Below are positions 51,002-59,283 of a DNA stretch of 64,000 nucleotides, in pieces. Under the pieces are notes generated by a model. It was not told the origin of the DNA. It did no database searches and was given only the letters and a program-made list of their open reading frames with translations. The translations under genes were made by a program, and so were the position numbers. Source of the stretch: Streptomyces albicerus (lineage in GTDB: Bacteria > Actinomycetota > Actinomycetes > Streptomycetales > Streptomycetaceae); assembly GCF_008905045.1 (NCBI RefSeq), contig NZ_VWMY01000037.1:61550-125549 (forward strand), given 5' to 3'. Positions within the stretch are counted from its first letter, which is position 1. Every line of letters starts with the position of its first letter.

Positions 51002-52417
51002 TCAGGCGGGCGTGATGTTGTGGTTGAACCGGAAGACGTTGGCCGGGTCGTAGCGCTTCTTCACCGAGGCGAGCCGGTCGAACCGCTCCGCCCCGTACAC
51101 CGCGCGCACTCCCTCGGTGTCGGTCGCCTCGTCCGGCGAGAGGAAGTTGACCATGTTCCGCTCCGCTGCCCAGGGCGCCAGCCCGTCCACGAGCCGCGCC
51201 AGATCGGCCCGGAGCGTCTCCGCCTGGTCCGGAGCACCCACCGCGAACGCGAAGACGACGTACGGAAGACCACGGCTGGGCACCGAGTTGGGGAACTCCG
51301 GTTCCCGGTCGAAGGCGCCGCCGAGTGCCCGGATCTCGACGTTCGCCAGGGTGCATCCCGACTCCGCGCCGGTGAGCTCCACGAACGCCTGAGCCGTCTT
51401 CTCGGAGAACTCCTCCAGGCAGACACTGCGATCGAAGTACGGCATCGGGTCCACCGGATCCATGTGGATCTCCCCGATCGAAGCGAAAGGCTTCTCCCCC
51501 ACCAGGTCGATCAGCACCGGGGCGGCCGCCCGCAGCGGAGCGACCAGTTGGCCCCCGTCGGCCGCCGACCCCAGGTGGCCGATCCGCAGATGAACCACGA
51601 AGGCACCACGCAGCGGCTCGGGCAACGCCGGGACGTCGGGCAGGCGCTGGATGCCTATGGACGAGGTCGTCTCCTCCCCCACCGTCGGAAGCCAGGCACG
51701 CCAGGCCTCAAGCACCTCGGCCAGGTGCTCACCCGCGAAGTAGATGCCGCCGCCGTAGAAGCGCGAGACCGGGAACACCTCGAACTCGATCTCGGTCACC
51801 ACACCGAAGTTGCCCTTGCCGCCCAGCAGTGCCCAGAACAGGTCCGGTTCGCTCTGCGGTGTCACACGGCACAGTTCTCCGTCCGCCGTGACCACGTTCA
51901 GCCACCGCACGTGGTCGGCGGCATAGCCGAGCGTGCGTCCCAGCAGCGGGCTCTGACCGCCTCCCAGCGTGTATCCGACGACGCCGACGTCCGGCGCCGA
52001 GCCCACGATCGGGGCCAGGCCGAACTCCGCCGTGCGAGGCAGCACGTCGCGCCAGCGCACACCCGCCTCGACCCGCACGGTGCTCTCCTGCGCGTCGACA
52101 ACGACGCGCTTCATCCGCTGCGTTGTGATCAGCAGCCCGCCCTGGGCCGAGGAGACCATCTGATGGGCCGCGGACTTCACCGCGACCGGCAACCCGTGGC
52201 GCACGGCGAACCGGACCGCCGAGCGGACGTCGAGCTCGCTGCTCGCCCCGACCACGACGGCCGGCCGGAGGCCACAGGCCAGGTTGAACGTGGCGCACTC
52301 CGCCTCGTACCCCTCCGATCCCGGCTCCAGAACCGGGCCCTCCACGGCTTGCCGCAGAGCCATCACATCCTCCGGGCCGAAGATCGCATCCGCCATACCG
52401 GACCCGTCCGCACTCAT
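51002..52417 (-). CDS. BBE-type FAD-dependent oxidoreductase
   Basis: A 471-residue berberine-bridge-enzyme-like oxidoreductase with a PCMH FAD-binding domain (PAVVVGASSELDVRSAVRFA; VGVVGYTLGGGQSPLLGR; GKGNFGVVTEIEFEVFPVS) and a C-terminal BBE segment (KKRYDPANVFRFNHNI). The His in KSAAHQMVSS matches the histidyl attachment site of FAD. The position that often holds the second, cysteinyl link (near PDVGVVGY) is Val, so flavin is probably attached at one point only. The start is set at ATG 52417; ATG 52396 is possible. Such enzymes oxidise sugars or specialised-metabolite alcohols. Confidence 0.87.
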   Translation of the reverse strand: MSADGSGMADAIFGPEDVMALRQAVEGPVLEPGSEGYEAECATFNLACGLRPAVVVGASSELDVRSAVRFAVRHGLPVAVKSAAHQMVSSAQGGLLITTQRMKRVVVDAQESTVRVEAGVRWRDVLPRTAEFGLAPIVGSAPDVGVVGYTLGGGQSPLLGRTLGYAADHVRWLNVVTADGELCRVTPQSEPDLFWALLGGKGNFGVVTEIEFEVFPVSRFYGGGIYFAGEHLAEVLEAWRAWLPTVGEETTSSIGIQRLPDVPALPEPLRGAFVVHLRIGHLGSAADGGQLVAPLRAAAPVLIDLVGEKPFASIGEIHMDPVDPMPYFDRSVCLEEFSEKTAQAFVELTGAESGCTLANVEIRALGGAFDREPEFPNSVPSRGLPYVVFAFAVGAPDQAETLRADLARLVDGLAPWAAERNMVNFLSPDEATDTEGVRAVYGAERFDRLASVKKRYDPANVFRFNHNITPA

Positions 52418-52836
52418 CCTGATCACAACCTCACTCACACACACGGAACGCACTCGCGAGGCGTCCCGCATGAAACGGCAGAAGACAGGCCACGGGCGCC
52501 GCAACCTGACGCCACTGAAACGTGCCGGACGCCTCCGCGGTTCACATCAACATGTCCAAGCACGTGTAACACGTGTGCCGTCTACGGGCATCCGGCATCT
52601 CACCGATGCCGCCGGCGAGCCGTTGATCGCTGGGGATCAGCTCGGCCGACCCGTACGCGCCGCCGGGCTCGACCGGCCTGCGCCTCCCCGAAGCCCGTCA
52701 AGCCCACCGAGATGGGCGAAATCTGGACGTCCTTCAGTCCGCAGTGATTGCATGGGCCGCACGGAGCCGGGTGCGGGCGCAGCCAGGTCGGCGGACAGCA
52801 TCAGGCCTCCAGACGTCAGCCGTTGGAGGCAGCTCG
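52418..52836. promoter_or_regulatory. 419-base divergent region with CACGTGT-A-ACACGTG palindrome
   Basis: It lies between the FAD oxidoreductase and the second LAL gene, which diverge. Positions 52561-52575 form a perfect 7-bp-arm inverted repeat around a single A, a strong candidate regulator site. No gene is supported. Confidence 0.6.
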
Positions 52837-55623
52837 ATGAATGACCTGGACTCGACCGTCTGTCCAGCCTCTGCGCGGCTGGTCGGACGCGGCCGGGACC
52901 TTGCGTTCATCCACTCCTTCTTCGGCAATTCCGAGGTCCACGGGGCGGCTCTGCTGCTCTCGGGCGAGGCGGGGGTGGGCAAGACCGCCGTGCTCGACGC
53001 GGTGGCGACCGCCGCCGCGGACAGCGGCGTCCGGGTTCTGCGCGCGGCCGGTGTGCAGTTCGAGGCGGACATCAGCTATGCCGGTCTCAACCAGCTCCTT
53101 GTGCCGCTCTTCGACGACTTGGACATCCTGGACACCGTCCACCGCGACGCGCTGCGGGTCGCCATCGGCATCGGCGGCGGGCCGGCGCCCGACCGTCTCC
53201 TCACCTCCACCGCGGTTCTGCTGCTGCTCCGGCTGATATCCGCCCGGACGCCGCTCCTGCTCGTCGTGGACGACCTGCCGTGGCTGGACCGGGCGACCAA
53301 CGCCGTGCTCGGCTTCGTGGCCCGGCGGCTCGTCGGCAGCCGCATCGGCTTCCTCGCGGCCTCCCGCACGGGCTCCGACAGCTTCTTCGAGTCCAGCGGT
53401 CTGACCGAGCGGCGGCTGGAGCCGCTGGACGACGCTTCGTCGGCCAAGCTGCTCGCCCTCGCGCACCCCGACGTCTCCCCCGCCGTACGGCGCCGCATCG
53501 CTACCGAGGCACGCGGCAACCCGCTGGCGCTGGTGGAGCTGCCGACGGCGCTCTCCGCCGAGCAGCGCGCGACCCTGGCGGCGGTGCCCACCGTGCTGCC
53601 CCTGAGCGAGCGGTTGCAGGCCATGTTCGCCTCGCGCGTGGCCGGTCTGCCCGACCGCAGTCGGCACATGTTGCTGCTCGCGGCCCTCGACGGAACCGGT
53701 GACCTGGCCTCCGTCGAGGCCGCCGCGTCCGACCGGGCCGGTGTCGACGACCTCACCCCGGCGGAGCAGAACCGGCTGGTGACGATCTCGGCCGACAACC
53801 GGCGGCTGTCCTTCCGGCATCCACTGATCGGTTCCGCGGTGGTGGAGCTGGCGACCGCCGGCGAACGCAGACGAGCCCATCAGTCGCTCGCCGACGTGCT
53901 CGGCGACCAGTTGGAGCGCCACGCCTGGCACCTGGGAGAGGCGGCGGTAGGCCGGGACGAGACGGTCGCGGCCCTGCTGGAGGAGGCCGCGCGCCGCCGG
54001 CTGCGGCGCGGCGACGCGCTCGGCGCGGTGGCGGCGCTGACCCGTGCCGCGGGGCTCAGCCCCGCGGCGTCCGACGAGAGCCGTCGGCTGGCCGAGGCGG
54101 CCTATGTCGGCGTGGACTCCGGCGGAGAGCTTGAGGACGCCTCGCGACTGCTCGCCGGAGCCCAGGCCCACCCCACCGGGCAGCAGTCGCTGCACGCGGC
54201 GGCCGCATCCGCGTTCCTGCTGATCAACGGGGACGGCGACATCGACACCGCGTACCGGCTGCTGGTCGGGGCGATCGAGTCCGGGGAGCACGGCTACGAC
54301 GCCTCGGACGATGCCCTCATCGAGGCCCTGCACGTCCTGGTGCTGCTGTGCTGGTACGGCGGTGACCCGAAGCGGTGGGAGCCGCTGCTGGCGTTCGTGG
54401 ACCGGCTGACCCCCGAACCGCCCGAGCTGCTCTGGGTGCTCACGCAGACCTTCGCCGACCCGGCGCGCACCGGTGCCGCGGCGCTGCCCCGCCTGACGAA
54501 GCTGATCGCCACCGTGGGGGACGACCCCACCCGCGTGATCCGCGTCGGCACCGCCTCGGTCTTCCCGGACCGGCTCGGAGACTTCCAGTGGGCCACGCGC
54601 CGGCTGGTGGAGCAGGGCCGCGCCGGTACCGCGCCCGTCCGCCGCCACCTGGGCGCGCTGATGCACCTGGGCCTGGACTACTTCCATCTGGGCCGGTGGG
54701 ACGACGCCGCGCAGCTGGCGGCCGAGGGGCTCGCCCTGTGCGAGAACCACGACTACCGGTTCTTCGCGTGGTACTTCCAGTACATCCAGGCCGCCGTGGC
54801 CGCGGCGCAGGGCGACGCGGAGACCAGTGCCGCGCTGACCGAGGAGATCGTCCGGTGGGCGTTGCCCCGCGGGACGCACGGCGCACGGTTCTTCGCCTGC
54901 CACGCCAGGGCGCTGGCCGCCCTCGGCAGCGGCGACTTCGAGACCGCCTACCAGCATGCCTGCACGCTCGGCCCGCCCGGGACCGTGGCCCCCTACGTCC
55001 CGATCGCCATGTGGGGCACGATGGACCTGGTCGAGGCAGCCATCCGGACCGGCCGGGAGAAGGAGGCCGCGGCTCACGCGGCCGCGATGCGTGCGTCCTC
55101 AATGGCCGAGCTGTCGCCCCGGCTTGAGCTGCTGGTGCTTGCCTGCGAGGCGCTGACCACGCCCGGGAAGGCGGCGCTTGCCCTCTTCGAGCGGGCGCTG
55201 TCTCTGCCCGATCCGGAACGCAGGCCCTTCGACGTGGCGCGGGTGAGGCTCTTTTACGGCGAACGTCTGCGGCGGCTTCGGGCCACGTCGGAGGCCCGGG
55301 AGCAGCTGGCCCGGGCACTGGAGGCTTTCCAGCGTCTGGGTGCCAAGCCCTGGGTGGCGCGTACCGCTGCGGAGCTGCGGGCCGGCGGCCAGTCCGCGCC
55401 GACCGCCGCCCGGCCGGGAGCCGCGGCGCTGACCGCTCAGGAACTGCAGATCGCCAGGCTCGCGGCGACCGGACTGACCAACAAGCAGATCGCCGAGCGG
55501 CTGTTCCTGTCCCATCGGACCATCGGCACGCACCTGTACCAGATCTATCCCAAGCTGGGCATCACCTCGCGGGCCGCGCTGCGGGACGCGCTCTCCGGAC
55601 TCGACGCGAACGGCGACGGCTGA
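52837..55623 (+). CDS. LAL-type LuxR-family regulator
   Basis: A 928-residue LAL regulator: Walker A GEAGVGKT at 43-50, Walker B-like LLLVVDDLPWLD, a long helical middle, and a C-terminal LuxR HTH (LTAQELQIARLAATGLTNKQ; IAERLFLSHRTIGTHL; YPKLGITSRAALRDAL). The start at ATG 52837 has GGAGG 7 bases upstream, better than in-frame ATG 52744. Its ATPase and HTH are related to the other two LALs but the middle is diverged and it lacks the near-identical tract. It diverges from the FAD oxidoreductase, a plausible target. Confidence 0.92.
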   Translation: MNDLDSTVCPASARLVGRGRDLAFIHSFFGNSEVHGAALLLSGEAGVGKTAVLDAVATAAADSGVRVLRAAGVQFEADISYAGLNQLLVPLFDDLDILDTVHRDALRVAIGIGGGPAPDRLLTSTAVLLLLRLISARTPLLLVVDDLPWLDRATNAVLGFVARRLVGSRIGFLAASRTGSDSFFESSGLTERRLEPLDDASSAKLLALAHPDVSPAVRRRIATEARGNPLALVELPTALSAEQRATLAAVPTVLPLSERLQAMFASRVAGLPDRSRHMLLLAALDGTGDLASVEAAASDRAGVDDLTPAEQNRLVTISADNRRLSFRHPLIGSAVVELATAGERRRAHQSLADVLGDQLERHAWHLGEAAVGRDETVAALLEEAARRRLRRGDALGAVAALTRAAGLSPAASDESRRLAEAAYVGVDSGGELEDASRLLAGAQAHPTGQQSLHAAAASAFLLINGDGDIDTAYRLLVGAIESGEHGYDASDDALIEALHVLVLLCWYGGDPKRWEPLLAFVDRLTPEPPELLWVLTQTFADPARTGAAALPRLTKLIATVGDDPTRVIRVGTASVFPDRLGDFQWATRRLVEQGRAGTAPVRRHLGALMHLGLDYFHLGRWDDAAQLAAEGLALCENHDYRFFAWYFQYIQAAVAAAQGDAETSAALTEEIVRWALPRGTHGARFFACHARALAALGSGDFETAYQHACTLGPPGTVAPYVPIAMWGTMDLVEAAIRTGREKEAAAHAAAMRASSMAELSPRLELLVLACEALTTPGKAALALFERALSLPDPERRPFDVARVRLFYGERLRRLRATSEAREQLARALEAFQRLGAKPWVARTAAELRAGGQSAPTAARPGAAALTAQELQIARLAATGLTNKQIAERLFLSHRTIGTHLYQIYPKLGITSRAALRDALSGLDANGDG

Positions 55624-55661
55624 CCTCGGCGGGCGAGGACCTACGACTTCGTCGTTCCGTC

Positions 55662-55672
55662 AGTCATTTGAC
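55662..55672. promoter_or_regulatory. AGTCATTTGAC element upstream of SRPBCC gene
   Basis: The fourth copy of the AGTCAYTTGAC element, 115 bases before the SRPBCC start and 39 bases after the LAL stop. Confidence 0.5.
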
Positions 55673-55786
55673 GTATGCCGGGCTCCGGCCCTCCGCGCAG
55701 AGTGGACGCGGGGATGTCCTTCCGGGCCGTCCTCTCCCCCGGTGGCCGCACTTGACGCCACCCTGCACCACGAGAGGGGAACCGGA

Positions 55787-56275
55787 ATGTCCGGTGCCTC
55801 GGACAGCCATCCGGACATCCACTGGCCGTCGGGCTTCTCACCCGACCAGGCCCACAGCTTCTGTCAGGCGCAGGCCGTCGTGGACGCTCCGCCCGCCACG
55901 GCCTTCGCGCTGCTCACCGATGTGGCACGGTGGCCGGAATGGGTTCCGGGCCTTACGGAGGTTCGGGCCGGGCCGCTCGCCCGGAACTTCGAAGTGTGGT
56001 TCCACGGCCACCGGTTCGAGATCTTCCTGGGAGAGCATGTGCCGCACCGCCGGCTCGGGTGGTCGGGCATCGGCGCCGGTGTGCAGCTGTACCAGGCCTG
56101 GCTGCTCACCCCGGTCGAGGGCGGCACCCATGTGGTGACCGAGAACGTGGTCCGCGGCCCCGCCGCCAAGTCCCTCACCGTGTTGTCCCCTCTGTGGGCG
56201 CAGCGCTTGAACTCCCTGTGGGGCACCCAGCTCAAGAGGCTCTCGGAGACCGCCCCGGAGGACGACGGCGCGTAG
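55787..56275 (+). CDS. SRPBCC (polyketide-cyclase/START-like) protein
   Basis: A 162-residue protein with the SRPBCC ligand-binding fold: AQAVVDAPPATAFALLTDVA, RWPEWVPGLTEVR, then FEIFLGEHVPHRRLGW and TPVEGGTHVVTENVVRGPAA. Members bind hydrophobic molecules or catalyse cyclisations. The start at ATG 55787 has GAGAGGGG 7 bases upstream; ATG 55742 is an alternative. It lies 163 bases after the LAL gene on the same strand, with its own upstream element. Confidence 0.87.
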   Translation: MSGASDSHPDIHWPSGFSPDQAHSFCQAQAVVDAPPATAFALLTDVARWPEWVPGLTEVRAGPLARNFEVWFHGHRFEIFLGEHVPHRRLGWSGIGAGVQLYQAWLLTPVEGGTHVVTENVVRGPAAKSLTVLSPLWAQRLNSLWGTQLKRLSETAPEDDGA

Positions 56276-56351
56276 CCGGCACCAGCGAGCACCGCGGGCG
56301 TCCCCATATACCGCCGGCCGTCGCCCCGGTGAGGGCGTTGGCCGGTCGAAG

Positions 56352-56388
56352 GGGTCTCCGCCGCCCCGGCGACGGCAGCGGAGATCCC
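56352..56388. terminator. hairpin between convergent SRPBCC and pheA genes
   Basis: GGGTCTCCGC (56352-56361) pairs with GCGGAGATCCC (56378-56388) with a one-base bulge. It can serve both converging transcripts. Confidence 0.5.
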
Positions 56389-56422
56389 GGCCGCTCGGAC
56401 CCGTTCCGGACGAGGTGCGCGG

Positions 56423-57259
56423 TCAGCTCTTCAACCGGTGCGGATGCGCGGGGTACACACCCAGGATGCGCACCTCGGTGGAGAAGAAGCGCAGCTCGTG
56501 CAGGGCGAGGGCGACGCGCTCGTCGTCGGGGTGTCCCTCGATCTCTGCGTAGAAGCGGCTGGCGTTGAGCCCGGCGCCGATCTGGTAGCTCTCGATCTTG
56601 GTGAGGTTCACGCCGCTGCTGGCGAAGCCGCCGAGTGCCTTGTACAGCGCGCTGGGGATGTTGCGGACGCTGAAGAACAGGCTCGTCATCGTCGGCTCCC
56701 CGGTGTGCGGGGCCAGGGCGGCGTCCCGGGAGAGGACGACGAACCGCGTGGTGTTGTCCGGATCGTCCTCGACCTCGGCCCGCAGCACCTCGAGACCGTA
56801 CAGTTCAGCCGCGGCGGGCGGGGCGAGCGCCGCGTGCCGCGGATCGCCCAGTTCGGCCACCTCGCGCGCCGCTCCGGCCGTGTCGTCGCTGACGAGAGTG
56901 CGCCAGCCGCCTTCCCGCAACACCTTGCGGCACTGTCCCAGCGCGTGCACATGACTGCGTACGCACTCCACCTGGTCCAGCGTCGCGCCGGGCACCCCCA
57001 TCAGGTCGAAGCGGATGGCGAGGAAGTACTCGGCGACGATGAACAGCCCCGACTCCGGCAGCAGGTGATGTACGTCCGCGACCCGTCCGGCCGCGGAGTT
57101 GTCCACCGGGATCACGGCGACGTCGGCGGCGCCGAGCGTCACGGCGTCCAGGGCCTGCTCGAAGCCCGTGCAGGCCAGTTCGCCGCCCTCGGGGTAGAGG
57201 GCACGCGCGGCGGTTGCCGAGTTGGATCCGGGTTCACCCTGATATGCGGCGGTCGTCAC
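56423..57259 (-). CDS. pheA: prephenate dehydratase with ACT domain
   Basis: A 278-residue prephenate dehydratase. The catalytic domain (about 1-180) starts AAYQGEPGSNSATAA, has IPVDNSAAGRVADVHHLLPE (an Asp where most members have Glu in P-(I/V)-E-N-S) and the catalytic TRF motif in DNTTRFVVL. The ACT domain (about 190-270) has NIPSALYKALGGFASSGVNL, TKIESYQIG and the end HELRFFSTEVRILG. It converts prephenate to phenylpyruvate. It resembles the alphaproteobacterial type more than the usual Streptomyces housekeeping form, suggesting a second, pathway-specific copy. GTG 57259 overlaps the upstream acyl-CoA-dehydrogenase-like gene by 26 bases. Confidence 0.9.
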   Translation of the reverse strand: MTTAAYQGEPGSNSATAARALYPEGGELACTGFEQALDAVTLGAADVAVIPVDNSAAGRVADVHHLLPESGLFIVAEYFLAIRFDLMGVPGATLDQVECVRSHVHALGQCRKVLREGGWRTLVSDDTAGAAREVAELGDPRHAALAPPAAAELYGLEVLRAEVEDDPDNTTRFVVLSRDAALAPHTGEPTMTSLFFSVRNIPSALYKALGGFASSGVNLTKIESYQIGAGLNASRFYAEIEGHPDDERVALALHELRFFSTEVRILGVYPAHPHRLKS

Positions 57260-58172
57260 CGTGTTCAGCCTTCCTGGGGGAGGTCCTGTCGTGAGGCAGC
57301 AGAAGCTCCGTCGCGTACCGCACCTGCTGAAGTATCGGTGAACCGGCCTCGATCAGGTTAACCAGCGGGTGTCGGCCGCCGCTCCCAGTTGACGCCAACG
57401 TGTGTTCGTACGCCGCAGCGACCACATGGTGGACGGTGTTGCCGGCTCGTCCGACGTGCGCGGCAAGCCGCTCCTCGACGGACGCGGGCAGGCCCTGCCG
57501 GACGGACGGGGCACCGTGCAGGGCCGCGGCCAGGCTCAGCCGTTCGTCCTGCAGCACGGCGGCCAGTTCCGCGGCCACGGCGGTGGACGGCACCGGCCGC
57601 CGGGGCGCGTCGGCCGCTCCACCCGCAGCCGGGGCGGCCAGTACGTCGGTCATGCGGCGGGCCGTGCCCAGCGCCAGGGCGGCGACCGCCGTCCAGAAGA
57701 AGGCCGCGTCCCCGGCCCCCAGCGGTGTGCCTGCCGCGTGCGTGACGAAACCGGCCGGCACGTACACGTCTTCCAGGCGGAACGCGGGCCCGGTCCCGGC
57801 GGTGAGGCCGCCCGGAAGCACCTTGGCGGCCACCACGAAGAGGTCGGCAGTGCTGTACCTCGCGGGTGCGAGTGGCAGGACCAGCCACGGGCCGGTTCCG
57901 TCGTACGCGGGCAGGCACCACTGTCCGGACAGCGCGAAGCCACCGGGGGTCGGCCGTGCCACCGGCCCCGGAGAGTCGGCGTGGGGGACGGCGGTGGTGA
58001 GCGGCGCGGACCAGTTCCAGGTGCGGGTCAGGGCCTGCCAGGCCGCGGCCGGGTCGGAGTGCCCCTCCGACTCGAAGAAGGCGAACACCCGGGCGAGAGC
58101 GGTGTCGGGCCCGAGCAGCTTCGGGTGGTCACCGTACGTGGACGTCGTCATGGGCCTAGGCAGCTTGCTCAC
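57234..58172 (-). CDS. acyl-CoA-dehydrogenase-fold protein lacking the usual N-terminus
   Basis: A 312-residue protein with features of the acyl-CoA dehydrogenase/flavin monooxygenase fold: TPGGFALSGQWCLPAYDGTG as middle beta-domain, FRLEDVYVPAGFVTH, and a C-terminal helical bundle with HPLVNLIEAGSPILQQVRYA. Typical family members have about 380-400 residues; about 80-100 N-terminal residues (most of the first helical domain) are absent. The start is GTG 58172, overlapping the stop of the dehydrogenase gene, or ATG 58151. It is translationally linked to both neighbours. It may be a catalytic or structural oddity of this operon; function is unknown. Confidence 0.75.
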   Translation of the reverse strand: MSKLPRPMTTSTYGDHPKLLGPDTALARVFAFFESEGHSDPAAAWQALTRTWNWSAPLTTAVPHADSPGPVARPTPGGFALSGQWCLPAYDGTGPWLVLPLAPARYSTADLFVVAAKVLPGGLTAGTGPAFRLEDVYVPAGFVTHAAGTPLGAGDAAFFWTAVAALALGTARRMTDVLAAPAAGGAADAPRRPVPSTAVAAELAAVLQDERLSLAAALHGAPSVRQGLPASVEERLAAHVGRAGNTVHHVVAAAYEHTLASTGSGGRHPLVNLIEAGSPILQQVRYATELLLPHDRTSPRKAEHGDDRRISG

Positions 58173-59115
58173 CGGCCTCGGCTCCGGCCGTCGTGAGGAC
58201 GACGTTGTGCAGCTCCTCGCCCCGCTCGTAGCGGTGGAGCTGCCGCCGAAGGAAGTCCACGGTCATTGGGGAGAAGGCGTCGGTGAACGCTGCCACGTGT
58301 GGGGTGATGAGAGCGCCGGGCAGGTTCCACAGCGGGTGGCCGGGCGGCAGCGGTTCCGGGTCGGTGACGTCGAGCGCGACCCGGAGCCGCCCCGCCCGTA
58401 CCTCACGGACCACCGCGCGGGTGTCCACGAGTTCACCGCGGGCCACGTTCACCAGCAGCGCCCCGTCCTTCAGCAACGCCAGCGCGTCCGCGCCGAACAT
58501 GCCGCGCGTCCGGTCGGTCAGCGGCGCGCACAGCACCACCGCGTCCACGGTGGGCAGCAGCGTGGGGAGTTCCGCCGCCCCGTGCACACGTCCGGCCGGT
58601 GTGGTGCGCGCCGTCCGGGCCACGAGAACCGCCTCGCACCGGAACGCGCCGAGCCGGGCGGCGACGGCCGCGCCGACCGCGCCGTAGCCGATGACCAGGA
58701 CGCGCTTGCCGGCCAGCGCGGGCCTGACCTCGGGCCGCCACTCTCCCCGGGCCTGATGGGCCGTGAACTGGTCGAGCCCCCGGCACAGGGCCAGCAGCAG
58801 GGTGACCGCCAGCTCAGCGGTTGCCTCGCGGTGCACTCCGCGCCCGGTGGCCAGCCGGGTTCCGGGGGGCATGGCACCGAGCAGCGGCAGCATGTGGTCG
58901 TAACCGGAACTGAGCAGTTGGAGCACCTCCAGGTTGCGCATCCGCGGCAGTACGGGGCCCAGGACGCGTTCGGCACCGGGCGCCGGAATGCCGGCGATGA
59001 ACCGGACGTCGCCGGGGTCGCCGGGCAGCGGGCCCGATCCGTCCCAGTAGGAGTAGGAGAGCCCGTCAGGCAGGCCGGGGATCTGGCTTCGTCGATAGGG
59101 GAGCCAGACGGACAT
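58156..59115 (-). CDS. D-isomer-specific 2-hydroxyacid dehydrogenase
   Basis: A 319-residue dehydrogenase of the D-2-hydroxyacid family. The NAD(P) motif is VIGYGAVGAAVAARL. The catalytic residues are Arg in NVARGELVD, Glu in DPEPLPP and His in TPHVAAF. The start is ATG 59115, with AAGGA 4 bases upstream, in preference to ATG 59127. It leads a three-gene operon ending with prephenate dehydratase. Reduction of phenylpyruvate to phenyllactate is therefore an attractive guess, though glyoxylate or hydroxypyruvate reductase activity is equally possible from sequence alone. Confidence 0.9.
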   Translation of the reverse strand: MSVWLPYRRSQIPGLPDGLSYSYWDGSGPLPGDPGDVRFIAGIPAPGAERVLGPVLPRMRNLEVLQLLSSGYDHMLPLLGAMPPGTRLATGRGVHREATAELAVTLLLALCRGLDQFTAHQARGEWRPEVRPALAGKRVLVIGYGAVGAAVAARLGAFRCEAVLVARTARTTPAGRVHGAAELPTLLPTVDAVVLCAPLTDRTRGMFGADALALLKDGALLVNVARGELVDTRAVVREVRAGRLRVALDVTDPEPLPPGHPLWNLPGALITPHVAAFTDAFSPMTVDFLRRQLHRYERGEELHNVVLTTAGAEAGEQAA

Positions 59116-59283
59116 GCCGTCCTTCATCGTGCATCAGCTTCTTCCCGCGGCGGGATGTGCCGGACATCCTCGGCCGGCATGTGGTCGTTTACTCACATGT
59201 GTGGACGTACGTGTCACGGTCCGGGGTTCACGTGAGACTCGCCACTCGCACGTGTGTGGCTCCGATCGGAACCGACCGCCCAC
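59116..59283. promoter_or_regulatory. upstream region of the dehydrogenase operon with CAC(A/G)TG repeats
   Basis: Palindromic hexamer cores occur at 59194-59201 (CACATGTG), 59229-59234 (CACGTG) and 59249-59256 (CACGTGTG). They lie between the methyltransferase stop (59284) and the dehydrogenase start. Confidence 0.5.
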
